NCBI RefSeq assembly: GCF_020166345.1
Contig: NZ_JAIUJS010000005.1
Location: 62,001 to 126,000, forward strand
From: Winogradskyella vincentii
GTDB lineage: Bacteria > Bacteroidota > Bacteroidia > Flavobacteriales > Flavobacteriaceae
Direction: 5' to 3'
Length of the DNA: 64,000 nt
Shown: piece after piece, positions 9,582 to 18,540 of the stretch
Layout: every line of letters starts with the position of its first letter
Position numbering within the stretch: position 1 is the first letter of the stretch
Translations under genes and position numbers: made by a program
The notes under the pieces: model-generated
What the model was told of the DNA's origin: nothing
Database searches by the model: none
Seen by the model: only the letters and a program-made list of their open reading frames with translations

Positions 9582-12500
9582 ATGGGTATACTAGATAAAG
9601 TATTAAAGGTTTTTGTAGGAGATAAATCCAAACAAGACGTTAGTGCTATTACACCAATTGTAGAGAAGGTTAAAACATTTGAATCTGCACTAGAGGCATT
9701 ATCTCACGACGAATTGAGATCTAAAACGAAGGAGTTTAAAGATAAAATTGCTGAAGCCAGAAAACCACTTCAAGAAAAGAAAGATGAACTGTTATCTAAA
9801 GCAGAAGAAACAGAGGATATCGATGAGCGTGAGGATTTATATCTAGCAGCAGACAAGATAGAAGATGACATATACGAAGTAACAGAAGATGTATTAAACG
9901 ATATATTACCTGAAGCTTTTGCAGTAGTAAAGGAAACAGCAAAACGTTTTGTGAGCAATACTGAAATTCCAGTAACTGCGAATGCATTTGACAGAGAAGT
10001 GTCTGGAGAAAAAGACTATGTAACTCTTGATGGTGACCAAGCTATATGGGCCAATTCATGGGATGCCGCAGGGAAGCCGATTATATGGGACATGGTTCAT
10101 TATGATGTTCAGTTAATTGGTGGTATTGCAATGCACCAAGGAAAAATTGCAGAAATGCAAACAGGTGAAGGTAAAACACTTGTTGCAACATTACCCGTTT
10201 ATCTAAATGCTCTTGCAGGTAAAGGCGTTCACCTGGTAACAGTTAACGACTACTTAGCAAAACGTGATAGTGCTTGGATGGCACCAATATTTGAATTCCA
10301 TGGTTTATCGGTAGATTGTATAGACTATCATAAACCAAATTCAGATGCGAGACGTAAAGCATACAATGCTGATATTACATATGGTACCAACAACGAGTTT
10401 GGCTTTGATTACCTACGTGATAATATGGCTCACTCACCAGAAGATTTGGTACAAAGACCGCATCACTTTGCAATTGTAGATGAGGTAGATTCTGTATTAA
10501 TTGATGATGCAAGAACGCCATTGATTATTTCTGGTCCAGTACCTAAAGGCGATGAGCATGAATTTGATCAGTTAAAACCAAAGGTGCAGCAAATTGAAGA
10601 AGTTCAACGCAAGTATTTAGTTGGTGTTTTAGCAGAAGCTAAAAAATTAATTGCTGAAGGTGATACCAAAGAAGGTGGTTTTCAATTGTTAAGAGTTTAT
10701 AGAGGTATACCAAAGAATAAAGCTTTAATTAAATTCTTAAGTGAGGAAGGAATTAAGCAATTACTTCAAAAAACTGAAAACTTCTACATGCAAGATAACA
10801 ATAGGGAAATGCCTAAGGTAGATGCAGAACTCTATTATGTAATCGATGAGAAAAACAATCAAGTAGAGCTTACGGATAAAGGTGTAGATTTTCTTTCCGG
10901 TGAGGATGATCCAAATTTCTTTGTAATGCCAGAAATGGGAACTGAAATTGCTAAAATTGAAAATCAAGGCCTATCGTCTGAAGAAGAAGCAAGTCTTAAA
11001 GAGGACTTATTCAGAGATTTTGGTATCAAGTCAGAACGTATTCATACTTTAAATCAGCTATTAAAAGCATACGCACTATTTGAGAAAGACATCCAGTATG
11101 TTGTAATGGACAATAAAGTAATGATTGTCGATGAGCAAACGGGACGTATTATGGACGGTCGTCGTTATTCTGATGGATTACACCAAGCCATTGAAGCTAA
11201 AGAAAATGTAAAGATTGAAGCCGCGACACAGACTTTTGCAACAGTAACCCTTCAAAATTACTTTAGAATGTACCGTAAACTGTCTGGTATGACTGGTACT
11301 GCAGTAACTGAAGCAGGTGAGTTCTGGGAAATCTACAAGCTTGATGTGGTTGAAATTCCTACTAATAGACCAATTGCAAGAGATGATAAGGATGATTTAG
11401 TATATAAAACTAAGCGTGAAAAATACAATGCAGTAATTGAGGAAGTAACTGCCCTCTCTCAAGCAGGTAGACCAGTATTAATTGGTACTACTAATGTTGA
11501 GATTTCGGAGCTATTAGGAAAAATGTTGAGCATAAGAAAAGTACCTCACAATGTACTTAATGCAAAACTCCATAAGAAGGAAGCTGATATTGTGGCAGAA
11601 GCTGGTAAACCAGGTCAAGTTACTATTGCAACTAATATGGCTGGTCGTGGTACCGATATTAAACTGAGTGATGAGGTAAAAGAAGCTGGGGGTCTTGCCA
11701 TAGTTGGTACAGAGCGACATGATTCTCGTCGTGTGGATAGACAGCTTAGGGGTCGTTCTGGACGACAAGGAGATCCGGGTAGTTCTCAATTTTATGTTTC
11801 CTTAGAAGATAATCTAATGCGTCTATTTGGTAGTGACCGTATTGCTAAAATGATGGATAGAATGGGATTAAAGGAAGGTGAAGTAATTCAGCATTCCATG
11901 ATTTCAAAATCAATAGAACGTGCTCAGAAAAAAGTTGAAGAGAACAACTTTGGAGTTAGAAAACGACTTCTTGAATATGATGACGTAATGAATGCGCAAC
12001 GTGAGGTTGTCTATAAACGTCGTCGTCATGCATTGCATGGAGAGCGTCTTCGTGTTGATTTAGCTAATATGATTTTTGATACTTCAGAAGGCATTACATT
12101 TGCAAATAAAGAAGCTAACGATTACAAAAACTTCGAGTTTGAGCTAATACGTTATTTCTCCATGGCTTCACCAATAAGTCAGGAGGAATTTGCAAAAATG
12201 AGTGCTCAAGAGATTTCAGGTATAATCTACAAAGATGCATTTCAGCACTACCGCGATAAAATGCAACGTGCAGCAGATTTAGCATATCCTGTAATCGAGA
12301 ATGTTTACAATACTCAAAGAGATAGATTTAAACGTATCGTAGTACCATTTACGGATGGTGTAAAAAATTTACAGGTTGTTACTGATTTAGAGAAGGCGTA
12401 CGAATCTAAAGGAAAGCAATTAATAAATGACTTTGAGAAGAATATCACTTTAGCTATTGTAGATGATGCATGGAAAACACATTTGCGTAAAATGGACGAG

Positions 12501-12938
12501 TTAAAACAGTCCGTACAATTAGCGGTACATGAGCAAAAAGATCCTTTGTTAATATACAAATTTGAAGCATTTGAGCTTTTTAAGAGCATGATTGACCAGG
12601 TGAATAAAGATGTAATTTCATTCTTATTTAAAGGTGAAATTCCACAAGAAACTGCTGATACAATTCAAGAAGCTAAAAAACGTAAGCAAGAAAAACTTGA
12701 AACACAGAAGGAAGAAATTCCGAATATGGATGAACGCGCCGCACAAAGTAGAGCGACTGGAGCAGGCGCATCTCGCCAGCAACAGGTAGTTGAGACCATA
12801 GTTAGAGAACAACCGAAGATTGGACGTAATGATAGAGTTACAATTAAACACGTGATGAGTGGTGAAAGTAAAGTGGTTAAGTACAAGCAAGCCATACCTC
12901 TAATTGATAAAGGTGAATGGGTATTGGTAAATGACTAA
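9582..12938 (+). CDS. secA: Preprotein translocase ATPase SecA
   Basis: An 1118-residue SecA, the motor that drives unfolded preproteins through SecYEG. It has Walker A MQTGEGKT at 192-199, the DEAD-type Walker B DEVDSVLIDD at 300-309, and the second RecA domain motif MAGRGTDIK. RQLRGRSGRQGDPG is also conserved. The length exceeds the ~900 residues of E. coli because of an insertion in the motor region (roughly 330-470), as in other Bacteroidota. The usual C-terminal zinc finger (CxC...CH) is absent: GRNDR...SGESK...KYKQ remains in its place (see findings). It is bounded by terminators at 9431 and 12976, so probably monocistronic. Confidence 0.98.
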   Translation: MGILDKVLKVFVGDKSKQDVSAITPIVEKVKTFESALEALSHDELRSKTKEFKDKIAEARKPLQEKKDELLSKAEETEDIDEREDLYLAADKIEDDIYEVTEDVLNDILPEAFAVVKETAKRFVSNTEIPVTANAFDREVSGEKDYVTLDGDQAIWANSWDAAGKPIIWDMVHYDVQLIGGIAMHQGKIAEMQTGEGKTLVATLPVYLNALAGKGVHLVTVNDYLAKRDSAWMAPIFEFHGLSVDCIDYHKPNSDARRKAYNADITYGTNNEFGFDYLRDNMAHSPEDLVQRPHHFAIVDEVDSVLIDDARTPLIISGPVPKGDEHEFDQLKPKVQQIEEVQRKYLVGVLAEAKKLIAEGDTKEGGFQLLRVYRGIPKNKALIKFLSEEGIKQLLQKTENFYMQDNNREMPKVDAELYYVIDEKNNQVELTDKGVDFLSGEDDPNFFVMPEMGTEIAKIENQGLSSEEEASLKEDLFRDFGIKSERIHTLNQLLKAYALFEKDIQYVVMDNKVMIVDEQTGRIMDGRRYSDGLHQAIEAKENVKIEAATQTFATVTLQNYFRMYRKLSGMTGTAVTEAGEFWEIYKLDVVEIPTNRPIARDDKDDLVYKTKREKYNAVIEEVTALSQAGRPVLIGTTNVEISELLGKMLSIRKVPHNVLNAKLHKKEADIVAEAGKPGQVTIATNMAGRGTDIKLSDEVKEAGGLAIVGTERHDSRRVDRQLRGRSGRQGDPGSSQFYVSLEDNLMRLFGSDRIAKMMDRMGLKEGEVIQHSMISKSIERAQKKVEENNFGVRKRLLEYDDVMNAQREVVYKRRRHALHGERLRVDLANMIFDTSEGITFANKEANDYKNFEFELIRYFSMASPISQEEFAKMSAQEISGIIYKDAFQHYRDKMQRAADLAYPVIENVYNTQRDRFKRIVVPFTDGVKNLQVVTDLEKAYESKGKQLINDFEKNITLAIVDDAWKTHLRKMDELKQSVQLAVHEQKDPLLIYKFEAFELFKSMIDQVNKDVISFLFKGEIPQETADTIQEAKKRKQEKLETQKEEIPNMDERAAQSRATGAGASRQQQVVETIVREQPKIGRNDRVTIKHVMSGESKVVKYKQAIPLIDKGEWVLVND

Positions 12939-12975
12939 TTATCAGACACTATTACCAATTTATAATATAAAAACT

Positions 12976-13008
12976 AAAAAATCCTGATGAGTAACATCAG
13001 GATTTTTT
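12976..13008 (+). terminator. Intrinsic terminator of secA
   Basis: AAAAAATCCTGATG (12976-12989), loop AGTAA, then CATCAGGATTTTTT (12995-13008): a 14-bp perfect stem with a U-run. Confidence 0.9.
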
Positions 13009-13128
13009 GGTAAAGACCACTCGCCTTTAATATTTTGTTAGTGGGACTAATGTTTCTTTTTAGTGATCCGCATTTAAGGATTTACTTTATGTTTCATTAA
13101 TCGAGAATAATTATTTATATCCTTTACT

Positions 13129-13159
13129 AATAAGACACAGATATTTCATAAAAGTCACA
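13129..13159 (+). promoter_or_regulatory. Shared upstream motif, copy 1
   Basis: AATAAGACACAG followed by a 19-nt stretch ending in GTCACA; 26 of 31 positions match 62693-62723. It ends 92 nt before the ATG at 13252, against 94 nt for the other copy. Possibly a regulator binding site. Confidence 0.4.
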
Positions 13160-13251
13160 ATTTCAGACCTTTCTATTAAATGGTTAATACCAAATTATCA
13201 ACCGATTATCATTTTTTTATTACCTTAATGGCACTAACTAAACAAATAATC

Positions 13252-13662
13252 ATGAAAAATGTATTAGCTACCATTATTGGCTTTATTGTTGCCTCTGTCA
13301 CAGTTTATATATTCGAATCATTAATCGGCCACAATCTATTCCCTTTACCGGAAGGTTCAAACCCAATGGATATGGAGTGGATTAAAAACAACATGGACCA
13401 AATTCCTATGGGTTCAAAAATATTTGTTGTAATTGCTCATTTTGCAGGAATCGTAGTCGGTATGTTGGTTGCAGCAATGATATCTAAAAAATCTATGGTA
13501 CCAAGCTATATTGTAGGAGGTCTAATGCTCGCCGCTACTTTTTTTAATATTGTCATGCTCCCTAAAGAATTGTGGTTCACACTTTCTGACGGAGTATTTG
13601 TAATTGTTGGTTTTTTAGTAGGTAGACAGCTTGGAATGAAAAAAATAACAACTGAAGAATAG
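13252..13662 (+). CDS. Small integral membrane protein, 4 TM, unknown function
   Basis: The ATG at 13252 is preferred over the upstream ATG at 13180 because it gives a normal membrane-protein N-terminus (MKNVLATIIGFIVASVTVYI). The 136-residue product has four predicted hydrophobic helices, with a polar loop between the first and second (about 25-58). The pattern resembles small conserved inner-membrane proteins of flavobacteria; I do not recognise a named family. It lies 4 nt upstream of the secreted NTF2-like gene and is probably co-transcribed with it. The upstream region carries a motif shared with the CrtA-like gene at 62818. Confidence 0.7.
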   Translation: MKNVLATIIGFIVASVTVYIFESLIGHNLFPLPEGSNPMDMEWIKNNMDQIPMGSKIFVVIAHFAGIVVGMLVAAMISKKSMVPSYIVGGLMLAATFFNIVMLPKELWFTLSDGVFVIVGFLVGRQLGMKKITTEE

Positions 13663-13666
13663 AGCA

Positions 13667-14188
13667 ATGAAAAATATTAGTCTTATAATACTATTATTGT
13701 CATTTAGTGCCGTTGTAAATTCCCAATCCAAAGACAATTTAATAGCCATAAACCAAACCTGGGATAAATTCTATAAAGCATTTGAAAATCTTGACCATTC
13801 ATTGATGGCTGAAATTCATTCTAAAGATCTTGTTAGAATTTCAGGTGGACGAAACATATTAAATTATGAAACTTACATTAATAACTACAAAGCTAGATTT
13901 CAACAGAATAAAGAATCAGGCATTACCTATAATATTAGCCTTAGATTTTTTGAACGAATAAATACTAATGAAACGGCAAGCGAACGTGGTGTATATCAAT
14001 TAACGGTTAATAAGGGGCAATCAAGTGAGCAGAATTATTATGGACAGTTTCACGTAATATTTAAAAAAATAAATGATAAATGGCTGATAACCATGGACTA
14101 TGATTCTAGCGAGGGCAACACCATTAATAAGGACAATTATTTAAAAGCATCTGCAATAGATGATTTTAATAACTTTGTTAAACAGTAA
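13667..14188 (+). CDS. Secreted NTF2-like (DUF4440/SnoaL-type) protein
   Basis: The 173 residues start with a signal peptide (MKNISLIILLLSFSAVVNSQ) ending at SQ. One domain follows with the alpha-beta pattern of NTF2-like proteins: NQTWDKFYKAFENLDHSLMAEIHSKDLVRIS, then several strands ending in WLITMDYDSSE. DUF4440-type proteins share this pocketed cone fold but vary in function, so only an exported ligand-binding or small-enzyme role can be suggested. It lies 4 nt after the small membrane protein gene. Confidence 0.7.
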   Translation: MKNISLIILLLSFSAVVNSQSKDNLIAINQTWDKFYKAFENLDHSLMAEIHSKDLVRISGGRNILNYETYINNYKARFQQNKESGITYNISLRFFERINTNETASERGVYQLTVNKGQSSEQNYYGQFHVIFKKINDKWLITMDYDSSEGNTINKDNYLKASAIDDFNNFVKQ

Positions 14189-14253
14189 TTAAATTGCTTG
14201 GTTAATTTGCTATCTTTCAATCAACTTAAATCTTAACCAAAACAAGACTTTAA

Positions 14254-15414
14254 TTGCAAAAATTAATAGTGAAAGTAATTTCCTTAATTAAAAAGCATAA
14301 GCTTTTTACAATTATTATTTTACTAAGTTTCATTTCTTCACTTAGATCACTGATTATGCCTCTAATTGCAGATGAAACTACTTATAATAAAATAGCATCA
14401 AACATTTTATTAGGCAAATACTACCTTAAAGATTATCCATCTACAGTTACACCAATTATTCCATTTGTCCTTGCTTTTTTTAAGACTACGGTTAATCCAA
14501 TTATTGGACTTACACTTCATAAACTTTTACATATTTTTTTAGCAGTTTTAGGGTTTAGATACTTATATCTATTCTTGCTAAATCTAAATTTAAAGAAAAG
14601 CATTGTTTTGGCAATTGTTGCATTAGCGGCAGTTAATCCTATAGGCATTACTTTTTTTGGTCGACTTTATCCGGAAGGTATTTTAATGTTTAGTTTTTGG
14701 GGCTTCATATATTACGCTTCGGCAAAAGTTAAGACTAGTCATTTCATTAAAATGCTTTTGCTTTTTGTAATATTAGTTTTAACCAGATACTTGTATGCTA
14801 TACTTGGAGTAATCATTTTATATAATTGCTATAGGTATTATTTAAATCTTTCAAAAAAGAAGATTCTTAAATTACTTAAATACTCAGTCATAATTGCATT
14901 ACCAGTTTTGTTATGGTTAAAATATGTAAATAATATTGAGCAGAATAACCTTTCTGAGATTAGTTATTTCAGCAGATTTAAGGCAGAAAATCCCCTAATG
15001 TACAATATCAAAGCAGGGTTAGGCATAATTAAACACGATGAGGTCAATAAAGTTAATGGTATACCTGCTTTCGCATCACTATTTGTACCAATTGATGGAT
15101 TTAGAAATTATATTTTGAGCGTAGGGTTAATAATTGCTTTCTTAGCAGGTTACTTAAGCAGAAAACTTCCTCTTGGGTCAAAAATACTTGTTATTTCAAT
15201 TGTATTGACTATGCTCGGTTTAATATTTGCAGGTACTGGATTCAGCAGATATTGGTTAATATTATTACCTGGATTCTTACTGGGTTACTACTATTTAGCA
15301 TCCAAACTTAAGATACCTGACAAGTGGATACTAATTGCTGTTTATTCTCTTTGCATTATTTATGTAATTAATGAATTTAGACTAGACTATTTAATCCTAA
15401 ACAGATATCTTTAA
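14254..15414 (+). CDS. GT-C fold membrane glycosyltransferase (GtrABC-type transferase candidate)
   Basis: A 386-residue polytopic protein with about ten hydrophobic helices. After TM1 the loop contains ADETTYNKIASNIL, with an acidic pair in the position where GT39/GT-C enzymes have their catalytic aspartate. Such enzymes use polyprenyl-phosphate-linked sugars on the outer face of the inner membrane. No ATG precedes TM1, so the start is the TTG at 14254 or the GTG at 14269. Its stop overlaps the next gene's ATG by 1 nt. Next to a GtrB-like and a GtrA-like gene, it is the likely acceptor-specific transferase of the set. Confidence 0.75.
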   Translation: MQKLIVKVISLIKKHKLFTIIILLSFISSLRSLIMPLIADETTYNKIASNILLGKYYLKDYPSTVTPIIPFVLAFFKTTVNPIIGLTLHKLLHIFLAVLGFRYLYLFLLNLNLKKSIVLAIVALAAVNPIGITFFGRLYPEGILMFSFWGFIYYASAKVKTSHFIKMLLLFVILVLTRYLYAILGVIILYNCYRYYLNLSKKKILKLLKYSVIIALPVLLWLKYVNNIEQNNLSEISYFSRFKAENPLMYNIKAGLGIIKHDEVNKVNGIPAFASLFVPIDGFRNYILSVGLIIAFLAGYLSRKLPLGSKILVISIVLTMLGLIFAGTGFSRYWLILLPGFLLGYYYLASKLKIPDKWILIAVYSLCIIYVINEFRLDYLILNRYL

Positions 15415-16382
15415 TGTCAATGAACAGTGCTAAAGTTATAATATACATGCCTGCCCTGAATGAAGGGTTAACAATTCACGATGTATTAAAGTCCATACCA
15501 AAACGCTTAAATTCAGTTTCGGAAATTGAGATGCTCGTTATTAATGATGGTAGCTCTGACAATACAGCATCTGAGGCTTCTAAGGCAGGTGCAACAGTCA
15601 TTAGTCATAATTACAACAAGGGTGTTGGCAGTGCATTTCATACTGCTGTAGATTACACATTAAAACAAGGAGCAGACATATTGGTAAGTATTGATGCAGA
15701 TGGTCAATTTGATGTATTACAAATTGAAGGAATGATTTCACCCATTTTAAAAAACGAAGCTGATTTTTCAATTGGTAACAGATTTAATAATGGTAGACCT
15801 GCTGGTATGCCTAAAATTAAATTTTGGGGAAACAAGCGGATAAGTAAGATTGTAAGCTTTGTTAGCAGAAACAAAATAAAAGACGCCTCTTGTGGTTTTA
15901 GAGCCTACTCCAAAGATTGTTTGCTTAACTTGAACTTAGATGGAAGTTTTACATATACACACGAAACTATTTTAGATTTGGCTAACAAAGGATATCGTGT
16001 TGCTCAAATACCTGTAAATGTTATTTATTTTGATGGACGCATATCACGTGTAGCTAATAGTCTAACCAAATATGCATTCAAAACTTCATCTATAATCTTT
16101 AAATGCCTAAAGGACTATAAGCCTTTACAATTTTTTAGTTCTATAGCATTGGTCATATTTATAATTGGTCTTTTATTTGGTGGATTTGTACTTGTTCACT
16201 GGATACAAAACGGCAGTATTACACCTTATAAAAGTATTGGGATCTTTGGATTGGCATTAGTAGGAATGTCTCTATTATTGGCAGTTTATGCTCTAATGGC
16301 TGATATGCTTGGCAGAATAAGAAAAAATCAAGAGAAGATTCTGTATTACCAAAAAAAGCAATATTTTGAAAAAGATCAATAA
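15414..16382 (+). CDS. gtrB: Polyprenyl-phosphate glycosyltransferase, GT2, GtrB-like
   Basis: 322 residues with an N-terminal GT-A domain: MPALNEG, LVINDGSSDNT near 41-51, and the metal-binding DAD at 94-96 in SIDADGQFD. Two C-terminal TM helices follow (about 240-265 and 272-298). This is the layout of GtrB/dolichol-phosphate mannose synthase-type enzymes, which load a sugar from a nucleotide donor onto undecaprenyl phosphate on the cytoplasmic face. It is coupled to the preceding GT-C gene by a TAATG overlap. The next gene overlaps its end by 17 nt and encodes a GtrA-like flippase, supporting the assignment. Confidence 0.82.
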   Translation: MSMNSAKVIIYMPALNEGLTIHDVLKSIPKRLNSVSEIEMLVINDGSSDNTASEASKAGATVISHNYNKGVGSAFHTAVDYTLKQGADILVSIDADGQFDVLQIEGMISPILKNEADFSIGNRFNNGRPAGMPKIKFWGNKRISKIVSFVSRNKIKDASCGFRAYSKDCLLNLNLDGSFTYTHETILDLANKGYRVAQIPVNVIYFDGRISRVANSLTKYAFKTSSIIFKCLKDYKPLQFFSSIALVIFIIGLLFGGFVLVHWIQNGSITPYKSIGIFGLALVGMSLLLAVYALMADMLGRIRKNQEKILYYQKKQYFEKDQ

Positions 16383-16752
16383 GAAAACCAAAGGGCAACT
16401 TATTAGATACATATTCATAAGTCTTATTGGCTACACTTTTGTTTTTTCTGGACTATACTTATTAGTAGACATTTTAAACGTCAATGAATCCATTGCTTTC
16501 ATGGTCATTTATGGTCTCTCCTATTTACTACTATATTTTTTGCAACTCAAAGTATTGTTTAGAACTGATCACACCAATGCTAAACTCGTAAAGTTTTTCA
16601 TTTCTATTTTTGCCTTTTATTTAATGGCTAATTTGTTATTTAATATTGGTGTATATTTAAAATTAAATTATTTAGTTGCAACTGTTTTAACAATTGGTTT
16701 GTTATTCCCAATTAGATTTATAGTTTCAAAATTTATTGTGTTTAAGGCTTAA
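16366..16752 (+). CDS. gtrA: GtrA-like family membrane protein (polyprenyl-P-sugar flippase candidate)
   Basis: 128 residues with four hydrophobic helices and a basic N-terminus (KKINKKTKGQLIRYIFIS), ending in FPIRFIVSKFIVFK; the RF.....FVF-type end is typical of the GtrA family. GtrA proteins are thought to flip undecaprenyl-phosphate-linked sugars across the inner membrane. The start is the TTG at 16366, which overlaps the GT2 gene by 17 nt. There is no ATG before TM2, so a non-ATG start is needed to keep TM1. Confidence 0.78.
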   Translation: MKKINKKTKGQLIRYIFISLIGYTFVFSGLYLLVDILNVNESIAFMVIYGLSYLLLYFLQLKVLFRTDHTNAKLVKFFISIFAFYLMANLLFNIGVYLKLNYLVATVLTIGLLFPIRFIVSKFIVFKA

Positions 16753-16757
16753 ATACC

Positions 16758-17294
16758 ATGAAAAAATTCCTTTATAAAATAGATTATGTTTTACAACGAT
16801 TTTTTACATCCTTGGTATTTACTTTTCCAATAATAAATTGGATCAAGAGACTTTACTTTTATTTGCGTTTTAAAACGTTTGAAATTGAAGTGACAAACAA
16901 TGTAGTCATTACAAATTTTGACAAGCCAAATACCAATGCTAGTGTAAAATTTAATGGTCCATGTACATTTTCAAGAAATATTGAAGTGGACTATTCCGGA
17001 GGTATTACTTTTGGTAAAAAAGTAACAGTGTCAGACAATGTAACCATACAAACTCACAAACATGAGTATGACAACATGAGTATATTTGATAATGTTACAA
17101 GCAGTTCTCCACTCGTAATAGGTGATGAAGTTTGGATTTGTAACAATGTGGTGATCACCAGTTCTGTTAATACCATCGGTAATGGCGCCATTATCGGATC
17201 TGGCTCCATAGTTACTAAAGATGTAGAACCCAACAGTATTGTTGCTGGTGTTCCTGCAAAACACATTAAATACAGAAATTTAAATGACGCATAA
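16758..17294 (+). CDS. Hexapeptide-repeat (left-handed beta-helix) acyltransferase
   Basis: 178 residues. After a hydrophobic and basic N-terminus (about 1-40), the protein is a left-handed beta helix with isoleucine/valine hexapeptide turns: ITFGKKVTVSDNVTIQTHKHEYD, VIGDEVWICNNVVI and IGNGAIIGSGSIVTKDVEPNSIVAGVPAK. The QTHKHE histidine fits the acetyl-CoA-dependent catalytic base of the xenobiotic/maltose acetyltransferase group. It lies 5 nt after the GtrA-like gene and overlaps the next acyltransferase by 11 nt, so its probable job is O-acetylation of the same glycan. Confidence 0.85.
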   Translation: MKKFLYKIDYVLQRFFTSLVFTFPIINWIKRLYFYLRFKTFEIEVTNNVVITNFDKPNTNASVKFNGPCTFSRNIEVDYSGGITFGKKVTVSDNVTIQTHKHEYDNMSIFDNVTSSSPLVIGDEVWICNNVVITSSVNTIGNGAIIGSGSIVTKDVEPNSIVAGVPAKHIKYRNLNDA

Positions 17295-17772
17295 GGCAAC
17301 ATGGAATAAGTTTTCATTATCCTTCATAAGGAAAGGATTTAGGTTTATGTTTTTACACATATCCATGAAGTTTTTCATTCCTCCGTCTTTAAGAACACGT
17401 ATTCTAAAATCTTGTGGCATCACTTTTAAAAATAGAAAGTCCGTTTTTATTGGAACAGATGTTTTATTTGATAACTTAAAAGGTACAAATACTTTTATTG
17501 GTGAAAATGTAACTATCACTACCGGAACAAAAATCATTAATCACTTCCCTATCTTATCTAGTAATGGTGTTACTGAATACTCTACTGGAGATATTACAAT
17601 TGGTGACAATGTTTTTATTGGCATGAATAGCCTAATAATTAAACCTGTAAATATAGGTAATGGAGCAGTTATTGGAGCAGGTTCTGTGGTTACTAAGGAC
17701 ATACCTGAAAAGGCAATTGTTGGTGGTAATCCTGCAAAAATTATTGACTATGTCAAAGACTCAAAAATCTAA
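17284..17772 (+). CDS. Second hexapeptide-repeat acyltransferase
   Basis: 162 residues with the same fold class as its upstream neighbour but not a close duplicate. Hexapeptide turns include VFIGTDVLFDNLKG, TFIGENVTITTGTKIINH (candidate catalytic His in NHF), ITIGDNVFIGMNSLII and IGNGAVIGAGSVVTKDIPEKAIVGGNPAK. The NPAK end is typical of WbbJ/CysE-like transferases acting on sugars. It starts 11 nt inside the previous gene. Its 3' end overlaps the convergent M23 peptidase gene by 12 nt. It is the last gene of the five-gene operon starting at 14254. Confidence 0.85.
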   Translation: MTHKATWNKFSLSFIRKGFRFMFLHISMKFFIPPSLRTRILKSCGITFKNRKSVFIGTDVLFDNLKGTNTFIGENVTITTGTKIINHFPILSSNGVTEYSTGDITIGDNVFIGMNSLIIKPVNIGNGAVIGAGSVVTKDIPEKAIVGGNPAKIIDYVKDSKI

Positions 17773-18444
17773 TAAATGTCTTGGATCAGGACAATTAGTT
17801 TTAAAATACTCTAAATCTATTTTGTTACTCACACCAGGATAGTCGCCTTCATAATTTTCAATGTCCTTAATTATCTGAAAATGCAAATGAGGTGGATATG
17901 TACCATTAACGTCAGCAGTACCTAAAGTTGCAATCTGTTGCCCTTTTTCGACCTTATCACCTATTCTTTTATCTTGTAGAGATTCTAAACTTAAATGACC
18001 ATAAAGTGTGTAAAACTCAAAACCAGAGACATGATGTTTCAAGATTATGCATGGTCCATAATCACCGAAATTGACATTATTTTTAAAACTATGAACTGTT
18101 CCTTCTAAAGGTGCATAAATCGTCGTACCAGCTTCAATCCAAAGGTCTAATCCTAAGTGGATATTGCGTTCTGTATCAGGATCCGCCTGATTAAAATAAT
18201 CGCTTCTCTGATATATGCCTCGCTTTTCTAAATAGCCACCAAAAGCAACTTTTCCATTATTGCTCTTAATGACATGCCATACATATTCCTTTAATTGATC
18301 AACAGAACCGACATCAACAGTTTTTAAATCCACGTTGTCAACAGAAAGATTTAATGGCACGTAATCATCCTTTTTAATGTACGAAGGAAGTAAAGAATGA
18401 GGTTGTAGCGTTTTTAATAAAGATTGAAAATCATCAAGGGCCAT
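17761..18444 (-). CDS. M23 family metallopeptidase domain protein without signal peptide
   Basis: 227 residues. The peptidase domain occupies about 100-215 with zinc-ligand motifs HLGLD (H...D) and HLHFQ (HxH), plus LYGHLS between them, the LytM/M23 pattern. The N-terminal ~95 residues are not recognisable and carry no signal peptide or TM helix (MALDDFQSLLKTLQPH...). M23 enzymes normally cleave peptidoglycan stem peptides outside the membrane. This one would be cytosolic unless exported by another route or unless its role is not murein hydrolysis. It converges on the acyltransferase gene with a 12-nt overlap. A terminator of the next upstream gene lies at 18512. Confidence 0.85.
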   Translation of the reverse strand: MALDDFQSLLKTLQPHSLLPSYIKKDDYVPLNLSVDNVDLKTVDVGSVDQLKEYVWHVIKSNNGKVAFGGYLEKRGIYQRSDYFNQADPDTERNIHLGLDLWIEAGTTIYAPLEGTVHSFKNNVNFGDYGPCIILKHHVSGFEFYTLYGHLSLESLQDKRIGDKVEKGQQIATLGTADVNGTYPPHLHFQIIKDIENYEGDYPGVSNKIDLEYFKTNCPDPRHLLDF

Positions 18445-18511
18445 AAAAACAAAATTTCCATAAAAATAAGCATCTATTTTATGGAAAGCTTCAAAAAAAA
18501 GATAGAATAAA

Positions 18512-18539
18512 CCCCTTGATCTTAATAGACTAAAAGGGG
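18512..18539 (-). terminator. Putative terminator of the sigma-factor operon
   Basis: On the minus strand, CCCCTT pairs with AAGGGG across a 16-nt loop and is followed by TTTATTC, directly after the stop codon at 18541. Confidence 0.5.
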
Positions 18540-18540
18540 C

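Larger units (their letters stand above)
12939..13251. other. 313-nt intergenic region after secA
   Basis: It holds the secA terminator (12976-13008) and, at 13129-13159, a 31-nt motif shared with the upstream region of the CrtA-like gene at 62818. No convincing open frame or RNA gene is visible in the rest. Confidence 0.6.

Noticed and set aside
11514..12890. Minus-strand frames within secA
   Set aside because: Antisense shadows of a strongly conserved gene; products have no signal or domain features.
17031..17537. Minus-strand frames over the two acyltransferase genes
   Set aside because: They run opposite to two clear hexapeptide-repeat enzymes with overlapping coupled starts; no family features.
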